64,000 nucleotides of DNA from positions 6,076,001 to 6,140,000 of the forward strand of contig NZ_CP032084.1 of assembly GCF_003600685.1 (NCBI RefSeq), in the 5' to 3' direction. The translations under genes and the position numbers were made by a program. The notes beneath the pieces were generated by a model. The model did not search any database, was not told the DNA's origin, and worked only from the letters and a program-made list of their open reading frames with translations. The stretch comes from Achromobacter sp. B7 (GTDB taxonomy: Bacteria > Pseudomonadota > Gammaproteobacteria > Burkholderiales > Burkholderiaceae_B). Shown here piece after piece: positions 27,660 to 35,289 of this stretch (positions are counted from its first letter, which is position 1; the number at the start of each line of letters is the position of its first letter).

Positions 27660-28990
27660 TCCCGCAACGCCCAGAACTCCATCGTCAGGCCGGGGAAGTC
27701 ACCCGCCAAATGCAAGGCCAGCGCGCCGGTGCGCTCCAGCTGCTTCCAGAACTCCCCGCTTTTATCCAGCTCGAAATACACATGCCCCGCGCTGTAGGGA
27801 ATCTGGCGCGGCGCCACCGGCAGTGCGCGTACCGCAACGCCCGGAAGTTGCAGGTGCACCAGATCGCGGATGCGTTCGACCGGGCCGATCTTGACCTGCG
27901 CGGGAAAGCGCGCGCGCACGGTGTCCGTGCCCATGTCCGCATGCACCGCAAGCACGAAGCCGGCGGTTTGCAGCAGCTCGGCGTCTGCAATCTGCGCCAC
28001 GCGTACGCCCTGGCCCCGGTCTTGCAGCGGGATCTGCAACGCGCGCTGCTCAAGCACTGCCGACAGCGACCGGCGCAACTCGTGCATCAGCGGCGCGAAC
28101 GTGTTTTGCAGATCGTCATGCACGTACTCGGGCAACACCTCTGGACGCCGTGTCGTGGACGTGAAGGTGGCCAGATCGCAGGCCAGCATCAACCAGTCGT
28201 GGAACAGCCGCTCGGGATGCTGGCCGGCGCTCTGGCGGGCATGCCAAAGCGCCCCGACGTAGCGGTTGACGGTTTCCAGCAGCATGAAATCGGAGACCTC
28301 GGACACGCCGCCACGACCGGGCTGCGACAGCCGCGCGGCCAGGGCTTCGCTACGCGCACCCAGCAGGCCATACAGTTCGTTGATCCACCCGCGCAGCACA
28401 GGGTGTTCGCCGGCCGCCAGCCACGGCGCCACGTAGCCGTCGTCCAGCACGATGCGGTTGTCGGGCCGGCGCTCCACCACGCGCGCAACGCCCAGGCCCA
28501 GCCAATCGTCGGTGAGCTCGTCTTCCAGCATCAGCCGCAGTCGAAGGCGGCCCAGTTGCAGCAGGGCGGGCTCCAGCGCCACCGAGCCGGTGTCGTGCAC
28601 ATCGGCCTCGTGCACGAGATAGCGGGCCAGGGTGTCTTCTTCGCCTTCGTAGACAACATCGGTCGCGCCGGGACGCGTACGGGGAATCGCCAACATGACG
28701 CGCGCGTCGCGCGCCCGCGCCGGCACCTCCAGCGCGGCGGGTGCGGCGGCCGGACCTGCAAAGTCGAACGGGGTGCCGTCGGGCATGACGCCTGACGCGT
28801 CAGTCAACACCAGCTTGCCGATCGCGAGTGCTTCGCGGTCCACCGACAGATGCGAAAACCCCCAGAAGAACCCTTGCGCCGCCACCGCACGCTGCGTCGC
28901 CGCGTGCAGCACATGACGCTCCAGCTGCTGGAAATGCTGCGGCCGCAGGAACATGCCCTCCGACCAGATCACTTTGTCTCTGCTCACCAT
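27656..28990 (-). CDS. tssK: type VI secretion system baseplate subunit TssK
   Basis: A 444-residue cytoplasmic protein that connects the T6SS baseplate (TssEFG) to the TssJLM membrane complex. Family hallmarks are the N-terminal VIWSEGMFLRPQHFQQLERHV and the central LMLACDLATFTSTTRRPEVLPEYVHDDLQNTF. Its stop overlaps the tssL start. An AAGAGAA ribosome-binding site precedes the ATG by 8 bp. It lies 35 bp after tssJ. Confidence 0.96.
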   Translation of the reverse strand: MVSRDKVIWSEGMFLRPQHFQQLERHVLHAATQRAVAAQGFFWGFSHLSVDREALAIGKLVLTDASGVMPDGTPFDFAGPAAAPAALEVPARARDARVMLAIPRTRPGATDVVYEGEEDTLARYLVHEADVHDTGSVALEPALLQLGRLRLRLMLEDELTDDWLGLGVARVVERRPDNRIVLDDGYVAPWLAAGEHPVLRGWINELYGLLGARSEALAARLSQPGRGGVSEVSDFMLLETVNRYVGALWHARQSAGQHPERLFHDWLMLACDLATFTSTTRRPEVLPEYVHDDLQNTFAPLMHELRRSLSAVLEQRALQIPLQDRGQGVRVAQIADAELLQTAGFVLAVHADMGTDTVRARFPAQVKIGPVERIRDLVHLQLPGVAVRALPVAPRQIPYSAGHVYFELDKSGEFWKQLERTGALALHLAGDFPGLTMEFWALRD

Positions 28991-29025
28991 GCTCAGGTTC
29001 TCTTGTTATCGTTTGATTTGTGCTG

Positions 29026-29595
29026 CTAGAAAGGCCACCACGAACGGCTGCGGTCCACCTCTTCCAGGCCAGCGCGCGTCACGGCCACTTTCACCGTCTC
29101 CTCGTTCGGTGAAAACTGCCATACCTTGTAGATGTTCGTGTTCTGCGGTTCGGGCAGCGACACCAGCAAACGCCATTTGCTCTGCTCAAGATCCCGGTAC
29201 GCGGCCACCACGCCCACCACGCGCGCGTCCGCGTTGCCGGGGTAATGCAGCACCTTCGTATCCCCCGGCCGCAAGATGACCTGTTCGGTGTTGAGCAGCT
29301 CGGTGCCCAGCGCCGCGCGCGCATCGGCCTGCAAAGTGAAAAAGTCGCTGGCCTGGAAGGTGCTGGCCGACTTCAATTCATAGATGGTCACCTGCACCGG
29401 CGAGGGCCTGCCACTGGCGCTGGCGTTTACCTTCGGGTCCGCGCGCAGTTCGATGGCGTAAGGCGCGGGCACGCGCTTGGCGGTCGATGAACATCCGACG
29501 ATCAGCGCCCCCGCCGCCAGACATGCCGCGACGCGCGGCCAACGCCCCCGGGGACGCCCCCTGGGCAAGCTTGTCTCGTAAGAAAACCGGTTCAT
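29026..29595 (-). CDS. tssJ: type VI secretion system outer-membrane lipoprotein TssJ
   Basis: A 189-residue lipoprotein of the T6SS membrane complex, on the periplasmic face of the outer membrane, binding the TssM C-terminus. An arginine-rich N-terminus and short hydrophobic stretch lead to the lipobox IVGC (Cys at about 35). The mature domain contains the transthyretin-like PVQVTIYELKSASTF block and the WRLLVSLPEPQNTNIY segment of the family. ATG 29595 (MNRFSY) is preferred over an in-frame ATG 7 codons upstream. First gene of the tssJKLM-tagF-kinase-like operon. Confidence 0.93.
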   Translation of the reverse strand: MNRFSYETSLPRGRPRGRWPRVAACLAAGALIVGCSSTAKRVPAPYAIELRADPKVNASASGRPSPVQVTIYELKSASTFQASDFFTLQADARAALGTELLNTEQVILRPGDTKVLHYPGNADARVVGVVAAYRDLEQSKWRLLVSLPEPQNTNIYKVWQFSPNEETVKVAVTRAGLEEVDRSRSWWPF

Positions 29596-29714
29596 AAGCC
29601 CTCGGAAATAAAACACACACGTCTGTTACGCCACGACGCAACCGCCACGCGCCGGGCCGCTATCATCGGCGGAACAACCGAGCCACTTTCCTTGTGCATC
29701 GACACGCCCGCGCC
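29596..29714. promoter_or_regulatory. divergent control region between tssJ and the TssQ-like gene
   Basis: 119 bp separate the two divergent T6SS transcription units. A TATCAT -10-like hexamer on the plus strand (29661-29666) lacks a convincing -35 at the right distance. Promoters for both units must lie here, but neither can be defined by eye. Confidence 0.35.
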
Positions 29715-30086
29715 ATGAAACAGCCCGTTCGTCTTAGCCTGATTGCCATTCTTGCGGTGCTCGCGGCCTGTAGTTCCTCGCCGTCCCCGCAAGCCGCCGA
29801 CGCCTTGCAGCAGGTGCGCAACGAATACGCCGCCAGCCGTTTCGGTGACGTCGCGCGCACCGTGGCCACGTCCGACGCCCTGGCCACCGCGCCGGTGCCC
29901 GTGCGCGTCGAGGCCTTGAAGCTGCAAGCCTTCAGCTACTGCGTCATCGGCTACCACCAGCTTTGCGAGGACAGCTTCACCCGCATCCTGCAATTGCAGC
30001 CCTCGTTCGACCTTGCGCCCAACGAAGCAGGGCATCCCCAATGGGGCCCGGTTTTCAAGTCGGCCAAGGCAGCCCAGGCCCGCTGA
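29715..30086 (+). CDS. TssQ-like T6SS-associated lipoprotein
   Basis: A 123-residue predicted lipoprotein. A signal peptide with lipobox LAAC (Cys at 19) is followed by a small TPR-like helical region: VRVEALKLQAFSYCVIGYHQLCEDSFTRILQLQPSFDL, then GHPQWGPVFKSAK. It resembles the small TssQ family lipoproteins found beside T6SS genes. ATG 29715 is preferred over a GTG 7 codons upstream; neither has a strong ribosome-binding site. It is 27 bp upstream of the FHA gene and they probably form a two-gene operon. Its precise function is unknown to me. Confidence 0.7.
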   Translation: MKQPVRLSLIAILAVLAACSSSPSPQAADALQQVRNEYAASRFGDVARTVATSDALATAPVPVRVEALKLQAFSYCVIGYHQLCEDSFTRILQLQPSFDLAPNEAGHPQWGPVFKSAKAAQAR

Positions 30087-30113
30087 CGCGCCGCCGACGC
30101 CAAGGAGAAAGGC

Positions 30114-30887
30114 ATGAAGCTCACGGTGTTCCAACATGCCGGCGATCCGGCTTTCGCTCCGATCCAGACCGAATTCCGGGCGCCCGGCGGCACAATGGGC
30201 CGCAGCCCCGAGAATCAGCTGGCCCTGCCCGACCCCACGGGCGACATCTGCCGAGTGCAGGCAGTACTGCGCGTCCACGACGGGGACACCACCGGCTTTC
30301 TGATGAACTTGAGCAGCATGAGCACCGTGCGCATCAATGGGCAGCGCGTTCAATGCGGTCAGGAACTGCCCTTGGTGCCGGGCGACGAACTGGAAATAGG
30401 CACCTACCGCCTGCGAGCGGATTCGGCCGCGTCCGCCGCAACCGATGCCCAAGCCCAGCCGGCCGCCGCCCCGGCCATCGAAGACATCTTCAGCGACCTG
30501 ATCGGCCCCGGCACCTTGCCCGTGGGCAGCGCCCCGGACGTATCCACCCACCCTTTCGATCTGGATTCCGCCGCCGCGCGCAACCCCGACGACCCGCTGC
30601 GCCACCTGCCACGCGGCGACGCGTCCGTCTCGCGCCCGGTCACCGACCCCCTGGCGTTGTTCGACGCAGCCCATGAGGGCTCGCCCAGCGTCTTCGCCGA
30701 CGGCACGCCGTCCACGCTGCCCGCCCACGACCCGCTGGCCGACCATCGGCGCCATCCCGTCGACGACGCCCTGCACGGTCCGCGCGATGCCACGGATAGC
30801 CGCGCCGCCGCCGACCACTTGCGGGAAATCGGCAGCTTCATGCGGCCCGCGTCCGTGAAGAAAGTGCCGGACGACACCAACCGCTAG
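30114..30887 (+). CDS. T6SS-associated FHA-domain protein (TagH/Fha type)
   Basis: A 257-residue protein. An N-terminal forkhead-associated phosphothreonine-binding domain (about 1-100) shows GRSPEN, a VQAVLRV strand and NLSSMSTVRINGQRV. The C-terminal half is acidic, Pro/Asp-rich and low in complexity, with repeated DPL motifs, ending in the conserved GSFMRPASVKK-type tail. In Pseudomonas, Fha1 is phosphorylated by PpkA and triggers T6SS assembly; here the kinase-like gene looks inactive. A strong AAGGAG site precedes the start. The stop lies 4 bp from that of the convergent tssH. Confidence 0.88.
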   Translation: MKLTVFQHAGDPAFAPIQTEFRAPGGTMGRSPENQLALPDPTGDICRVQAVLRVHDGDTTGFLMNLSSMSTVRINGQRVQCGQELPLVPGDELEIGTYRLRADSAASAATDAQAQPAAAPAIEDIFSDLIGPGTLPVGSAPDVSTHPFDLDSAAARNPDDPLRHLPRGDASVSRPVTDPLALFDAAHEGSPSVFADGTPSTLPAHDPLADHRRHPVDDALHGPRDATDSRAAADHLREIGSFMRPASVKKVPDDTNR

Positions 30888-30891
30888 CGAT

Positions 30892-33516
30892 TCACGCGTA
30901 GTCATAGTCATAGCGAAATTCCCCGCCATTGGCCGACAGGCGCACGCGTTGCAGCTTGCGGCCCTGCATGGACGCGCCCAGCAGATCGCGGCTGATTTGC
31001 GGCAGGACCGTGTTGGTAAGAATGGCGTCAACCATGCGCGCGCCTGACTCGACTTGCGTGCAGCGCGTCACGGCCAGCGCCGTTGCTTCCCGCGTGACCT
31101 CCAGCGCTACGTCGTGGTGTTCCTGCAAACGGCGGCGTACTCGGTCAAACTGCAACGCCACGATGCGCGCCAGCATGTCGTCCGACAGCGGCAGATAGGG
31201 CACCGCCACCAGCCGTCCCAACAGCGCCGCCGGAAATGCCTGCAACAGGGGTTCGCGCAGCGCGGCCGCCAGCCCTTCGGCATCCGGCATCAACGCGGGA
31301 TCGCGGCACAGCGTGGCAATGCGCTCGGTGCCGACGTTGGACGTCAGGATGATGACCGCATTGCGAAAGTCGATGTAGCGGCCCTCGCCGTCTTCCATCC
31401 AGCCCTTGTCAAAGACCTGGAAGAAAATCTCGTGCACGTCGGGGTGCGCCTTCTCGACCTCGTCCAGCAGCACCACGCAATACGGCCGCCTGCGCACGGC
31501 TTCGGTCAACACGCCGCCTTCGCCATAGCCCACGTAACCCGGCGGCGCACCCTTGAGGGTGGAGACGGTGTGCGACTCCTGGAATTCGCTCATGTTGATG
31601 GTGATCAGGTTCTGTTCGCCGCCATACAGCGCTTCGGCCAGGGCCAGCGCGGTTTCGGTCTTGCCGACCCCGCTGGGCCCACAAAGCAGGAACACGCCCA
31701 CCGGCTTGGCCGGGTCGGTCAGACCGGCCCGTGATGTCTGGATACGGCGCGCCACGGCTTCCAGGGCGTCGCGCTGGCCGATCACGCGCTTTTCCAGCGT
31801 GTCCGCCAGCGCCAGTACGGCGTGTGCCTCGTCGCGCACCATGCGGCCCACGGGGATGCCGGTCCAGTCGGCCACCACGGCCGCCACCGCCGCCGCGTCT
31901 ACGGCGGTGTGTATCATCGGCGCCTCGCCCTGGCCGCCCGCCAGTGCCTGTGCGGCGCCCGCCAGCGCCTGCCGTGTCGACGCGTGGTCAACGCCCGCCG
32001 TTGCCGGCGCGCTCAAGGTTTCGCGCAGCGAGAGCACCTTTGCGGCCAGCTCGCGTTCGGCCTCCCAGCTGGCGGCCAGCTGGGCTTGCGCCTGCGCGGC
32101 TTGCGCCCGTTCGGCCTCCAGGCGTTCAACGCGCTGCGCGTCGCCCGCGCCAAGATGTGTTTCATGCCGGGCAATGCGCAGCGCCGTTTCCAGCGCCTGG
32201 ATGCGTCGGCGTGCATCCTCCAGCGCGGGCGGCACGGCGTGCTGACTGATCGCCACGCGCGCGCACGCGGTGTCCAGCAACGCCACCGCCTTGTCGGGCA
32301 ATTGGCGCGCGGGAATGTAGCGATGCGACAAGCTCACCGCCGCCGTGATGGCCTCGTCCAGCAGCAGTACGCCGTGATGCGCCTGCAAGGTTTCGGCCAG
32401 GCCGCGCAGCATGTCAAACGCGCGCACCTCGTCCGGCTCGTGCACTTGAACCACCTGAAAACGGCGGGTCAGCGCGGGGTCCTTTTCAATGTGCTTCTTG
32501 TATTCCGACCACGTGGTCGCCCCGATGGTGCGCAGCTGACCGCGCGCCAACGCGGGCTTGAGCAGGTTGGCCGCGTCCCCCGTGCCCGCCGCGCCGCCCG
32601 CGCCCACCAGCGTGTGGATCTCATCGATGAACAGCACGATGGGCCGGTCGCTTGCCTGGACCTGATCGATCACGCTGCGCAGGCGTTGCTCGAATTCGCC
32701 CTTTACGCCCGCGCCGGCTTGCAGCAGCCCGATGTCCAGCAGATACAAAGACACGTCGCGCAGGGGCGGCGGTACATCGCCCGTGGCCAGTCGCAGTGCC
32801 AGACCTTCCACGACGGCGGTCTTGCCCACGCCGGCCTCGCCCGTCAGCAGTGGATTGTTCTGTCGCCGACGCATCAACACATCGACGATCTGGCGGATTT
32901 CTTCGTCGCGCCCCGACACCGGGTCGATCTCGCCCGCGCGAGCCTTGGCGGTGAGGTCAACGGCAAACCGCTCCAACGCGGCCAGGTCCTTGCGCGGCGC
33001 CTGCGCGTCGTCGCCGGCGGCGGTCGTCGCAGTGACGCCTTCCGGCGACCCCTGCACCATCTCGTCCATCTGCTCAAGCAGCTTGTCGGGCACGATGCGC
33101 GCAAACTGCGGCGACATGCCCAGCAGCACATGACGCAGCGCGTACGTCCGGACCAGGCCCGCCAACAGATGGCCGCTGCGAATGCGCGCGGCGCCATAAC
33201 GCAGCGAGCCCAGCACCCACGCGCGTTCGACGGCGTGATCAATGTGTTCCGACAGATCGGACACCGATCCGGCGCCGGCCGGCAGCCGATCAAGCTCTGC
33301 CGTCAGGTCGGCCTGCAACTGCCCCAGGTCCAGTTCGAACGCGCGCGCAATACGGTGCACATCGCTATCCTGCGCGTGCAGAATCTGATGCACCCAATGC
33401 ACCAGCTCCACGTAAGGATTGCCGCGCAGCTTGCAGAACGCCGTTGCGCCTTCCAGCGCCTGGTAGAGCAGCGGATTAAGCTTTCCGAACAGTTCGATGC
33501 GACCGATATCCGACAT
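30892..33516 (-). CDS. tssH: type VI secretion ATPase TssH (ClpV)
   Basis: A cytoplasmic AAA+ disaggregase of 874 residues that recycles contracted TssB-TssC sheaths. The N-domain (about 1-160) is followed by AAA-1 with Walker A GEAGVGKT at 226-233 and Walker B LFIDEIH, a short coiled-coil M domain (about 430-510), and AAA-2 with Walker A GPSGVGKT at about 613-620 and the pore loop GYVGYGEGG. The ClpV-type C-terminus lacks an SspB/ClpP-binding loop. It is the last gene of the long tssA-H operon, 15 bp after tssG, and its helper TagJ is encoded in the same operon. Confidence 0.97.
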   Translation of the reverse strand: MSDIGRIELFGKLNPLLYQALEGATAFCKLRGNPYVELVHWVHQILHAQDSDVHRIARAFELDLGQLQADLTAELDRLPAGAGSVSDLSEHIDHAVERAWVLGSLRYGAARIRSGHLLAGLVRTYALRHVLLGMSPQFARIVPDKLLEQMDEMVQGSPEGVTATTAAGDDAQAPRKDLAALERFAVDLTAKARAGEIDPVSGRDEEIRQIVDVLMRRRQNNPLLTGEAGVGKTAVVEGLALRLATGDVPPPLRDVSLYLLDIGLLQAGAGVKGEFEQRLRSVIDQVQASDRPIVLFIDEIHTLVGAGGAAGTGDAANLLKPALARGQLRTIGATTWSEYKKHIEKDPALTRRFQVVQVHEPDEVRAFDMLRGLAETLQAHHGVLLLDEAITAAVSLSHRYIPARQLPDKAVALLDTACARVAISQHAVPPALEDARRRIQALETALRIARHETHLGAGDAQRVERLEAERAQAAQAQAQLAASWEAERELAAKVLSLRETLSAPATAGVDHASTRQALAGAAQALAGGQGEAPMIHTAVDAAAVAAVVADWTGIPVGRMVRDEAHAVLALADTLEKRVIGQRDALEAVARRIQTSRAGLTDPAKPVGVFLLCGPSGVGKTETALALAEALYGGEQNLITINMSEFQESHTVSTLKGAPPGYVGYGEGGVLTEAVRRRPYCVVLLDEVEKAHPDVHEIFFQVFDKGWMEDGEGRYIDFRNAVIILTSNVGTERIATLCRDPALMPDAEGLAAALREPLLQAFPAALLGRLVAVPYLPLSDDMLARIVALQFDRVRRRLQEHHDVALEVTREATALAVTRCTQVESGARMVDAILTNTVLPQISRDLLGASMQGRKLQRVRLSANGGEFRYDYDYA

Positions 33517-33531
33517 GGCGTCATGGCGCGA

Positions 33532-34599
33532 TCAAGCGCGCGGTGTCCTGGAAGGTTGGGCCTGCAAGCGGCCACGTGCCGGCGTCTGTTCGCGGCGTTC
33601 ATAGTCCAGCAGCAAATCGTCGGCGTCGCCCTGCGCGGGCCGGCGCCTTCCCAGCCACGCCGACAGGCCCAGCGGCCGCTGCCCGCCCAGGCGCACGCCG
33701 CCGGCCTCATCGGCGCGCAACACCGGGCGCACGTCCCACGCCAGTTCCACGCCGATGTAATGCCTGACCCAATGCGTCAGCTGCCGCGCGCGCAAGCCGC
33801 CCGGCAGGAAGCTCTGGTAATCGTCGAACGTCAACGGACCGACCTCGATGCGGAACTTGTGCTGGGCATCGCGCACCGCCACGCCCAGCACCGAGTCGCG
33901 CCCCAAGCCCATCGGGCTGCCCAGCCCAAGCCGCTGCTCGGGCTCCAGGCGTATCCATTGCGGCACGAATTCGCGGATGCGCACCGGCAGGCCGAAGAAC
34001 GCTTGCAGGATGTGCTTGAGCCCTTCGGGGTTGCGGGTCTGGCGCACCAGGTGCCCCGCCATGAAGTACTTGGCATGATCCAGCACGGCATCGCGCCGCT
34101 GCATCGACGGCTCGCCCATATGCAACAGGCTGGCCACATAGCGCGTGAAGCGCGCGTCCTTGCGGTCCAGGCTGACCGTGCTTTGCGCATCTGCCCAGGC
34201 GCGGTAGAACAACAGGATCAGGCGGTGATGGAACACATCGGCAAAGGCGGCCAGCGTGCGGTCGCCGTAGTGCGCCATGCGTTCGTGCGCATGCTCCGTC
34301 AGGTGCAGCGGCAAGGGGCCGTTGGGGCCAAACAGGCCGAAGCCATAGATGGAAACTTCAGCCGGCCGGCCGTTCTGCGCCGGCCGCACGCGCGCCACCG
34401 TGGACGGTGCGAACGCCATCGACGGCTCTTGCCGCAAGCGCACGGGCTCGTAACGCGCCACGGTATCGCGCCCCAGCGGTTTGCGCGCGCCGCAATGCGC
34501 ATCGATCCAGCGCAGGGCGTGGAACAGATCGTGCGCGTAGGGCTCGCGCTCCAGGGCACGCCACCACTGCGCGTCGGCGACGGGATGCGTGACGTCCAT
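33532..34599 (-). CDS. tssG: type VI secretion system baseplate subunit TssG
   Basis: A 355-residue baseplate wedge protein. Family features are EREPYAHDLFHALRWIDAH near the N-terminus, VSIYGFGLFGPNGPLPLHLTEHAHER, the FYRAWADAQ segment and the LGRDSVLGVAVRDAQHKFRIEVGPL block. It normally follows tssF directly; here the DUF3540 gene lies between them. It starts 4 bp after the DUF3540 stop and is followed by tssH after 15 bp. A Pro/Arg/Gln-rich tail is not conserved. Confidence 0.95.
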   Translation of the reverse strand: MDVTHPVADAQWWRALEREPYAHDLFHALRWIDAHCGARKPLGRDTVARYEPVRLRQEPSMAFAPSTVARVRPAQNGRPAEVSIYGFGLFGPNGPLPLHLTEHAHERMAHYGDRTLAAFADVFHHRLILLFYRAWADAQSTVSLDRKDARFTRYVASLLHMGEPSMQRRDAVLDHAKYFMAGHLVRQTRNPEGLKHILQAFFGLPVRIREFVPQWIRLEPEQRLGLGSPMGLGRDSVLGVAVRDAQHKFRIEVGPLTFDDYQSFLPGGLRARQLTHWVRHYIGVELAWDVRPVLRADEAGGVRLGGQRPLGLSAWLGRRRPAQGDADDLLLDYERREQTPARGRLQAQPSRTPRA

Positions 34600-34603
34600 C
34601 CCG

Positions 34604-35263
34604 TCACCCCATGTGAATCTGCTTGGCGTCCACCTTGACCAGGTCGGCGCCGGTTACCAGCGTGTATGACGCATGCAGCCGCGCGCTTTGCTCGGCCTGG
34701 AAATCGATGGAGCCCGCACGCACCTGGTCCACGTCACTGACGCTGCGCATGGACACGCGCGCCATGAGCGTCATGCGGTCCAGCACCGCTTCGTAGTTGC
34801 GGCCGACCAGCCGCGTCTCGCCGATAGTGGCGTGCAGGTGTTCGGCCACCATGCGAATGCGTTTGGCGGCATGACGTTCTTCGTCGGCGTCCACGGAATA
34901 TTCGGGCGTGCGGATGTGCACGGCGTCCCGGCCTTGCAAGGTCACGTCGCCCGCGCTTTCCACGCGCACGTTGCCGCCCTGCGAGCGCAGCACCAGATCA
35001 CCCTGGGTCTCCAACACCGTGCCGGCGGATACCGCCTGCACGGTGACCGCGATGAGATACACGCGCGACGGGTCCGGCCCGCTGATCAGCACCTCATCAC
35101 CCGGCTGGGGTGCCAGCAGGCAGCTGGCGGCGCGACGCGCCAGCCAGGTGCGGCCATCGCACGCGACGGCGTAGCGGCCGTCGGCTTCGACATGCAGCAC
35201 CTCACCCAGTAAATGCACCGGGTCATAGGCAATTCGGTTCAAGCTTGCGGCGGATTTCATCAT
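34604..35263 (-). CDS. DUF3540 protein, VgrG-needle-like, inside the T6SS baseplate operon
   Basis: A 219-residue protein. The first half looks like an OB-fold (GEVLHVEADGRYAVACDGRTWLARRAASCLLAPQPGDEVLIS). The second half carries short beta repeats, GDLVLRSQGGNVRVESAGDVTLQGRDAVHIRT, resembling the needle of VgrG and gp5. I assign it to DUF3540, a family usually linked with DUF2169, DUF4150 and pentapeptide genes of T6SS spike modules. Those partners are present but about 10 kb away, whereas this gene sits between tssF (26 bp) and tssG (4 bp). Possible roles are a spike accessory or a baseplate-loading factor; neither is established. Confidence 0.75.
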   Translation of the reverse strand: MMKSAASLNRIAYDPVHLLGEVLHVEADGRYAVACDGRTWLARRAASCLLAPQPGDEVLISGPDPSRVYLIAVTVQAVSAGTVLETQGDLVLRSQGGNVRVESAGDVTLQGRDAVHIRTPEYSVDADEERHAAKRIRMVAEHLHATIGETRLVGRNYEAVLDRMTLMARVSMRSVSDVDQVRAGSIDFQAEQSARLHASYTLVTGADLVKVDAKQIHMG

Positions 35264-35289
35264 GCGCTCCGGTTCGTGGGGGTGCCTGC

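Noticed and set aside
31822..34638. 938-codon plus-strand frame antisense to tssH and tssG
   Set aside because: Spans two well-supported genes plus their junction and shows only low-complexity His/Arg/Gln-rich text.
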